DNA of 64,000 nucleotides. It comes from Bimuria novae-zelandiae CBS 107.79 (Eukaryota > Ascomycota > Dothideomycetes > Pleosporales > Didymosphaeriaceae). Where the stretch lies: contig ML976656.1 of NCBI GenBank assembly GCA_010015655.1, positions 864,853 through 928,852 of the forward strand, written 5' to 3'. The notes under the pieces are model-generated. The model was not told the DNA's origin. It made no database searches and saw nothing but the letters and a program-made list of their open reading frames with translations. Numbering within the stretch: position 1 is the stretch's first letter; each line of letters starts with the position of its first letter. Positions 58,576 through 64,000 of this stretch are shown here, piece after piece. A program made the position numbers and the translations under genes.

Positions 58576-59916
58576 TCACCTTACCTGCCCCTGCAACCCC
58601 GGGCCCTCCTTCGTCCACCCTGCCCTACGCATATGGTCCTCAATCCTCGCCCAAATCCTCTCCACAAGCTCCCTATCCCGCCACCGCCCCTTCTCACTCC
58701 CCGTCCACTTATCCACCTGCACACTCGTAATGCCCCTGCCCCACGCCTTCACATTCTCCGGCTCGTCTTCGCCGCCATACCCGACGTAGAAGCCCGGGTA
58801 GTGGCTAAACAGCTCGATGGGGTTGGGGCACTTGTACGACTTGAACTGCCACGACTGACCGGTGGTGAAGACGCCGACGACGCGGGCCCAGTAGCTGGGC
58901 TTGAACATGGCGGTGCCGTCGACGAGGATGAAGCGGAAGGGGGTGCGGGCGTCGATGGAGGGGAGGAGGCGCGTCATTTGCAGGAGGTTCGAAGACGCAT
59001 TGGAGGAGGCGTCGAGGGCCGAGGGGGGGATGAAGACGCCGGATTCGAGGAAGGATTTTACGTTGGACATGCGGAGGAGAGAAGAGGCCGAGGGTGAGAG
59101 CAGGAGGATGGGCTGCTCGATGCGGCGGGAGGGTTTCTTGAGGTTGGTGGGCAGGGACTGCGGGATGGATTCTTTCTTTTGGGCGGACGCGTGCGAGCGG
59201 AGGAAGGCGGTGGCTACTTTGCGGTAGGCGGAGAAGTCCTGGTGGGGTTAGCTGGGTTGTGATGGGGGCAGGGGGGTTGTAGTGCGTACAATGGGCTTGG
59301 AGCCTCGAAGGGCCGTGTTGTGGTCGCCCATTCGACGCTCGCCGTCGTAGATCTGGAGCAGCCGCGCGTCCATCATCTTCTGCCCCGATGCTGTTGCCGC
59401 GCGTTGCTGCACCGGCACGCCCTTGCCGCCTGCAATTGCTGCAGCATCACCTGCTGATACGCCTGCTCCCGCGCTCTCCAAGGGCTTGATGTTTTCACTC
59501 GTGTCCACCTCCCCGCTCAGCCAACTGATCAATTCCACTTTCTGCGCGAAGCCCAGATTGACCACACTGCCGCCCGCTCCGCTCGGTAGTTCTTCGTTGA
59601 GCGCCTGCACTGCTGCGACGTAGTCGGTGAGCAACTGGTCTTTGTTCAGCCATGCGAAGTAGATGCTGCGTAGATCGATGGGCTTGTCGTTGGGCGCATA
59701 GCGTGTAGGTGCATTGAGTTCGAAGGTTTTGTGGCGCGCGCCGTGAAGCGTAGGCTCGTTGAACGACAAGTACGTTGCTTGCGACAGCTCCGTGACCGTG
59801 TCCGAAGGCGCAGACGGGTTGGGTGTGGTGGTGAGGATGGGTGCATTGTTCGAGGCAATACTGTGGCGGAGATTGAAGAGCGCGTCGTCCAGTTCAGCCG
59901 GCGTTGGAGTCGCCAT
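58576..59916 (-). CDS. CDC73: Cdc73, Paf1-complex subunit
   Basis: RNA polymerase II accessory factor of the Paf1 complex. Exons 59290-59916 and 58576-59238 give 429 aa. The N-terminal half has PIDLRSIYFAWLNKDQLLTD and LNLGF-type segments followed by a short Ala/Gly-rich linker. The C-terminal Ras-like domain is clear: QPILLLSPSASSLLRMSNVK, FILVDGTAMFKPSYWARVVG, then VFTTGQSWQFKSYKCPNPIE and LFSHYPGFYVGYGGED. The Ras-like fold lacks nucleotide-binding motifs, as in all Cdc73. Length agrees with fungal homologues. Confidence 0.93.
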
Positions 59917-60432
59917 TGCAGGTATTGTTTATTTCTCTGGCGGCGTGGGCTTGAAGGTACGCCGATAGGTGAGGCTGCACGAACGCGGTGTGGAGCTTTG
60001 CCAATGGGCTCAGTGGATTCTTTGGGGTTGAAGTTCGCGCTAAGACAGCACGTGCAAGTCGCGTTCACCACTAGTGGGATCACCGTGCCCTAGGGGTGGT
60101 AGAGGCTAATTTTCGTAATTCTTAACCAAATCTTGCTATTGCGACCCCTACAGATCCTGCTGTGAAGGAACACACTTACGCATGCGCTTCCCTGAAGGGG
60201 ATGGGACTGCACATACATGCCTTGATCAAAGCGCCCGTACGAGTGGATTTAGCGCTATGGATTGTAGAAATTCTACAGTGTTGGGCCGCACGACAAATTG
60301 AGCGATGTACGAACGAGATACAAGTGCAGCAGCTAGCTGGTGCTATATAGCCCTCCCGTTTGGCTACAAGCATACTTCTCAGCGTCTATACAGTTCCGAA
60401 ACAGACCCTGGGCTTTCAACCAACAGGCAATC
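59917..60432. other. intergenic, nothing recognised
   Basis: CDC73 upstream region and 5' flank of the oxidase pseudogene. No functional ATG was found for the pseudogene here. Confidence 0.45.
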
Positions 60433-62442
60433 ATAGTTTCATTCCGCTTCATTGGCTGCTTTGTTGGTGCTGGGGTGACGGCAGCTGCTTCCGCATCGAC
60501 TTTGGCTCCGTTCAACTCACTCAACTCCCCTCGCGATCAATCAGTCTCGTACCCAAGAGTCATCAAGGACACTCAGATTACCAGCTTTGTTCGCTCACTC
60601 GTCGTTCCCACCGCACGGGCTGATGCCGTCACGAATGTCTTCAACAAGGACTCCAACGTCGCCGCATTTCTGAAAGGGGCAAAGTCCTGGAATAATGTCA
60701 AAGTAACTCGCACAGCCTGTGCAGCGCTGAAGGTGGTCCTCGGAGAGGCCAAGGTGCACACAATGCCCGTGGACCCAGCCGTGGTCGATAACAACTGGTC
60801 AGTTCCTCATCCATTGGCTTCGGACACTCACTCATAAGAAATTGTATAGGTCGCAAACGTGCTGGAAGACACTAAATTGCGCGGTGCTGGCCGAGAACAA
60901 TAACGACGTCTCTTTGACCCTCAAGACGATCCAGTTTTTTGAAGATCAAGTTCGCAGTCCGCAGTGGTGGTCACTCACCCAATCCTGGATGGTCGTCGAT
61001 CGACGAACCCGGTATCCTTATTGACCTGCAGAAGTTGAATCAAATCAGCGTGAGCGATGACAGGAAAGTTGTCTCTATAGGTCCTGGTCAAAGGTGGGGA
61101 GCCGTCTACGAAGCCTTGGATGCTTACAGCGTCAGTGTCATCGGAGCATGTATTCCCTCGGTCGGCGTCGGCGGCTCGATCCTTAGAGGTATGTCTTCTA
61201 AGTCAATCGTGCTACACCTTGAAAACTGATAAAGTTTTACTCTACCAGGCGTATTTCTTCCATTTCCCCGGAAAGTACGGCCTTGGAGCAGACAATGTCA
61301 AGAACTTCGAGGTAAGCGAGCGGGATGCGACCATTCTTCTCACAACAACTCACACCATTTCCAGGTAGTCTTAGCAGATGGCTCCATCGTAAACGCCAAC
61401 GCCCACTCCAACACCGATCTCCTCTGGGCCCTCAAAGGCGGCAGTCCAAATTTCGGTCCGCACCCCGTCCCCTCCATCACTATACTCCACTAACCCCATC
61501 CCATATGGGCATCGTTACAAAATTCTCCATGTACACCATCCCTCTGCACAAAATCTGGTACATCCTCTCCCTCTACAGCCCCGCCGATGCCCCAGCCTGT
61601 ATCTCCGCCTTCGCCTCATGGCAGAAGACCTCTTCCTCCGACACCGCCTCCACCGTCGCCATGATCATCACCCTCGACGCCATCACGCTCTGCCTGCTCT
61701 ACGCCGCCCCCACAGTCCCCCCCAGCGTCTTCGCTGCCTTCGGTGCGCTCCCCGCGCCCCTCGTCGTAGCCGTCCCCCCGGCCACCGGCACCGTGAACGC
61801 TCTCACCTAGCTCTCTGCTTCGACATCCTCAGAGCCCTTGCAGTGAGCCTCGCCCCGATCCCGGTATCCATGCTACTGCTAACCAGAGCAGCCACGACTA
61901 CCGCGGCATCAGCTCCGGCGTCGACGCCGACCTCTACAAAGACGTCTACGCCATGTGGAAAGAGACAGCCACAGCCCTGCGCGCGAGCACAGGCGCGAAT
62001 ATGACGTTCGTCCTGCAACCCATTCCCGCCGCCATGGCAGAGGCCAGCAAAGCAGCGGGTGGAAATCCCATGGGCACCCCCGCGAAGACGCACCAGTGTA
62101 CGTTAAATCCACCCTCACCCTAACCCTTCATCACCAAACAAGACCGGTGCGATGCTAACCCCCGCAGGGTGGACCACCCTCGTCGACTGGACCTCCGCCG
62201 CCGACGACGCCGCCGTGCGCGCAGCCCCCATGGCCGTAACCACCGCGTGGAAGAAGAACAGCGCTGCGCGCGGCCTCGACGTGCCGCATATCTTCATGAA
62301 CAACGCGTCGCGCGACCAGAACCCTTTGGCCTCGTACGGCGCTGCAAACGTGCAGAAGCCCAAGAAGATTGCGGAAAAGTCCGATCCTAAGCGCGTGTTC
62401 CAGGACCTGCAGAACGGGGGGTTCTTGCTCAGGGACCCGTGA
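60433..62442 (+). pseudogene. FAD-linked (berberine-bridge-type) oxidase pseudogene
   Basis: Remnant of a secreted FAD-binding PCMH/BBE oxidoreductase. Recognisable pieces in order are ACAALKVVLGEAKV, DNNWSQTCW, FAVRSGGHSPNPGWSSI (FAD-binding loop with the His that usually bonds FAD), [57 protein letters not shown] and the BBE end KIAEKSDPKRVFQDLQNGGF. Lesions: no in-frame ATG (ATA at 60433 where a start before a signal-peptide-like stretch is expected); +1 frameshift at a T6 run (60935-60940); +1 frameshift about 61250-61262; splice acceptor changed from AG to GG at 61507-61508; in-frame TAG at 61808. Most introns still have good sites, so decay is recent. Retained gene order shows no fusion. 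Confidence 0.85.
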
Positions 62443-62869
62443 GTTGGGTACCGGGCGGCGGTAATAGAGGGTGGGATGCTCGGTGGTAGTATATAATTTT
62501 GCTGAGAGAGAGAGAGGGAGCGAGAGAAAGGAGGAGTTTGATAAGGTTTTATGACGCAGGCTCGGGATCCGGGATAATCTTGATCTCTCGAGAACCCTTA
62601 TTCGAGGTACTAGATAGAGTGAGTACCGCACCATACTCCAACATCCCGCCCCTTCATTTCCAACCGCCCACCTCCACACCACATCACAGCTCCCTCGACC
62701 ACGTCCAGTTCCTTTAACGTTATGGTGTAAATTTCGCATCTACACTCCTTCCTTAAGTGTGAACTTCCTATCTACACGAACATCCCACCCATGCAGGACC
62801 CAAAAAAAGGCATGAAGCCCCAATGCAACCCACCTCCATGCCATACCATCCCCTCTAAAACCGGCACGT
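62443..62869. other. 3' flanks of pseudogene and M3 peptidase gene
   Basis: Contains a short (GA)n run near 62505-62530; nothing else recognised. Confidence 0.45.
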
Positions 62870-64000
62870 CTATTTCGCAATGCCAAGCTCCTTATAGAAA
62901 GCCTCGGTGCTCGGCTTACGGCCCAAGAACTCCTCTAGGATATCCATCTCCTCCATGCTGCCGCCGCGCTCGAGCACCGTGTGTCGATACCGCCTGCCCT
63001 CCTTGCCGTTCATCGGGTCGTCCTTGAAGACGGAATAAAACATGTCGGTCGAGTAGACCTGTGAGGAGAGGTAGCCGTAGTAACTATTATTCTGTTAGCA
63101 CTTGTTTCCCTGAAGAGGGAAAGAGAATGGCAGCTTACCCAGCATCGTAACCGCCAATCAGGTGGCCAAAAGTAGCCTGGCCATTGCCCCACGCCCAGTC
63201 ACCACCAAGAACCTCGGGTCCGTCGAGCTGCGAGATCTCGTGCCTGAGCCGGTTGTAGGTGCTTGTGATATCCAGGTTCTCGATCTCTTCGTGGCTCTTC
63301 GGCTCGTGGACCGTCATATCGAACATGCCGAAGTGAAGTTGTCGCAGGTTGAACAACGCGTCATTGACATGCTTTGTGCTGATCAAGTTCGAAATGAGGG
63401 AGTTGGGTATTTGTTCCGCGGGCTTCTTGTCGGCGCCAGATGCCTCCTTGTACGCAGCCTCATACTCGGGGGACAAGTGCGAGTAGTGGTGTGAAAGCGA
63501 GCGTAGTTGCGACGGCGTCCAGCACCAGTTCTCCAACATCTGGCTGGGCGCTTCGACGAAGTCCCTAACCGTGTTGGTGCCGTGGAAGCGAGAGTATGTC
63601 GTCTTAGAGACGAGGTCGTGAATACCGTGTCCGAGCTCGTGGAAAAGCGTGATAACCTCGTCATGCTTGAGTAGTGATGGCTTCTTCGGCGTCGGCTTGG
63701 AGAAGTTGCAAACAAGTGCTGTGGCGGGATAGCGTCGTTTGCCATCTTTATTAATGTAACCGGGCTGAAGATTGAAGTTCGCTGCATGGCCGTATTTGCC
63801 GTCGCGCGGGAAAAGATCAAGGTAGAGATAGCCAACAAAGCCAGCACCTTCGCCTTCGTCGTCCCACACGCTGAAGACCTGGACGTCTTCGTGCCAGACA
63901 ATATCCGAGCCCTTGCCTCCGTCAGCGAGAGCGGTGCGGTCGTCGCCGGTGATCTCCACGAATGCCAGGCCGAAAAGCTCCTCGAAGATCTTGAGCATGC
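62870..64000 (-). CDS. M3 metallopeptidase (thimet oligopeptidase/saccharolysin), 5' end missing
   Basis: C-terminal part of a thimet-oligopeptidase-type zinc peptidase (fungal Prd1 class) that degrades short peptides in the cytosol or mitochondrial intermembrane space. The last two exons are 63140 to beyond 64000 and 62870-63084, joined in frame (GTAAGC donor, AATAATAG acceptor). The catalytic motif ITLFHELGHGIHDLVSKTTY is present, with the third zinc ligand in RDFVEAPSQMLENW. The substrate-side YYGYLSSQVYSTDMF and the closing YRHTVLERGGSMEEMDILEE then FLGR are intact. The product ends ELGIAK. The N-terminal half lies outside the window. Confidence 0.95.

Noticed and set aside
1..64000. CRISPR arrays, bacterial insertion sequences or prophage
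   Set aside because: The sequence is eukaryotic with spliceosomal introns throughout; the only tandem repeat is the 54-bp coding minisatellite without spacers.

Overview
The window is nuclear DNA of a filamentous ascomycete (Pezizomycotina, most likely Dothideomycetes). The evidence is short 50-75 nt spliceosomal introns with GTAAGT/GTATGT donors and CTAAC/CTGAC branch sites, fungal-only families (Zn2Cys6 and bZIP-DUF3425 regulators, CFEM protein, OPT transporter, fused 3-isopropylmalate dehydratase, Alg7), and a roughly 50% GC gene-dense layout. I built exon joins by hand from splice signals and reading-frame closure. All multi-exon models listed as CDS sum to whole codons except the gene that contains the assembly gap.

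Layout. 1-5.7 kb: no supportable gene. 5.7-9.3 kb: a Rad51 paralogue (Rad55-like) and a membrane-anchored MOSC (mARC-like) protein, divergently transcribed. 9.3-10.6 kb: AT-rich, empty. 10.6-21.8 kb: a run of minus-strand genes: two small Cys/His proteins that look paralogous, a Cdc25/Acr2-type rhodanese phosphatase, an unknown, an LTA4-hydrolase-type M1 aminopeptidase, an intracellular LysM protein and a disordered nuclear-looking protein. 22.2-31.7 kb: a NUDIX hydrolase, a large Zn2Cys6 regulator (CTF1/FarA-like), a small conserved-looking protein, an RpiB-type isomerase, a CFEM secreted protein (only visible after splicing) and a bZIP-DUF3425 regulator. 31.7-36.8 kb: gene-poor, with an intron-containing tRNA-Gln(CUG), a strong hairpin directly behind it ahead of a T6 run, and a decayed gene. 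36.8-44.3 kb: an oligopeptide transporter, an MFS transporter and a TRI14-like secreted protein whose C-terminus runs into a 54-bp minisatellite containing the only assembly gap (N at 42681-43029). 45.4-59.9 kb: housekeeping genes: HD-domain nucleotidase, HAUS6/augmin-like, a membrane-anchored unknown, Seh1 nucleoporin, Alg7, Leu1, Cdc73. 60.4-64 kb: a FAD-linked (berberine-bridge-like) oxidase pseudogene and the 3' part of an M3 oligopeptidase running off the window.

There is no obvious operon or secondary-metabolite cluster. Genes are independent units, often in divergent pairs (HD-domain/HAUS6 start codons 110 bp apart; Seh1/Alg7). Most notable: three introns that only work with GC-AG splice sites (NUDIX, TRI14-like, LEU1), one of them in-frame and stop-free; a 17-nt micro-exon inside the Zn2Cys6 cluster; the tRNA-hairpin-T6 unit, which resembles a Pol III small-RNA precursor; and the multi-lesion oxidase pseudogene.
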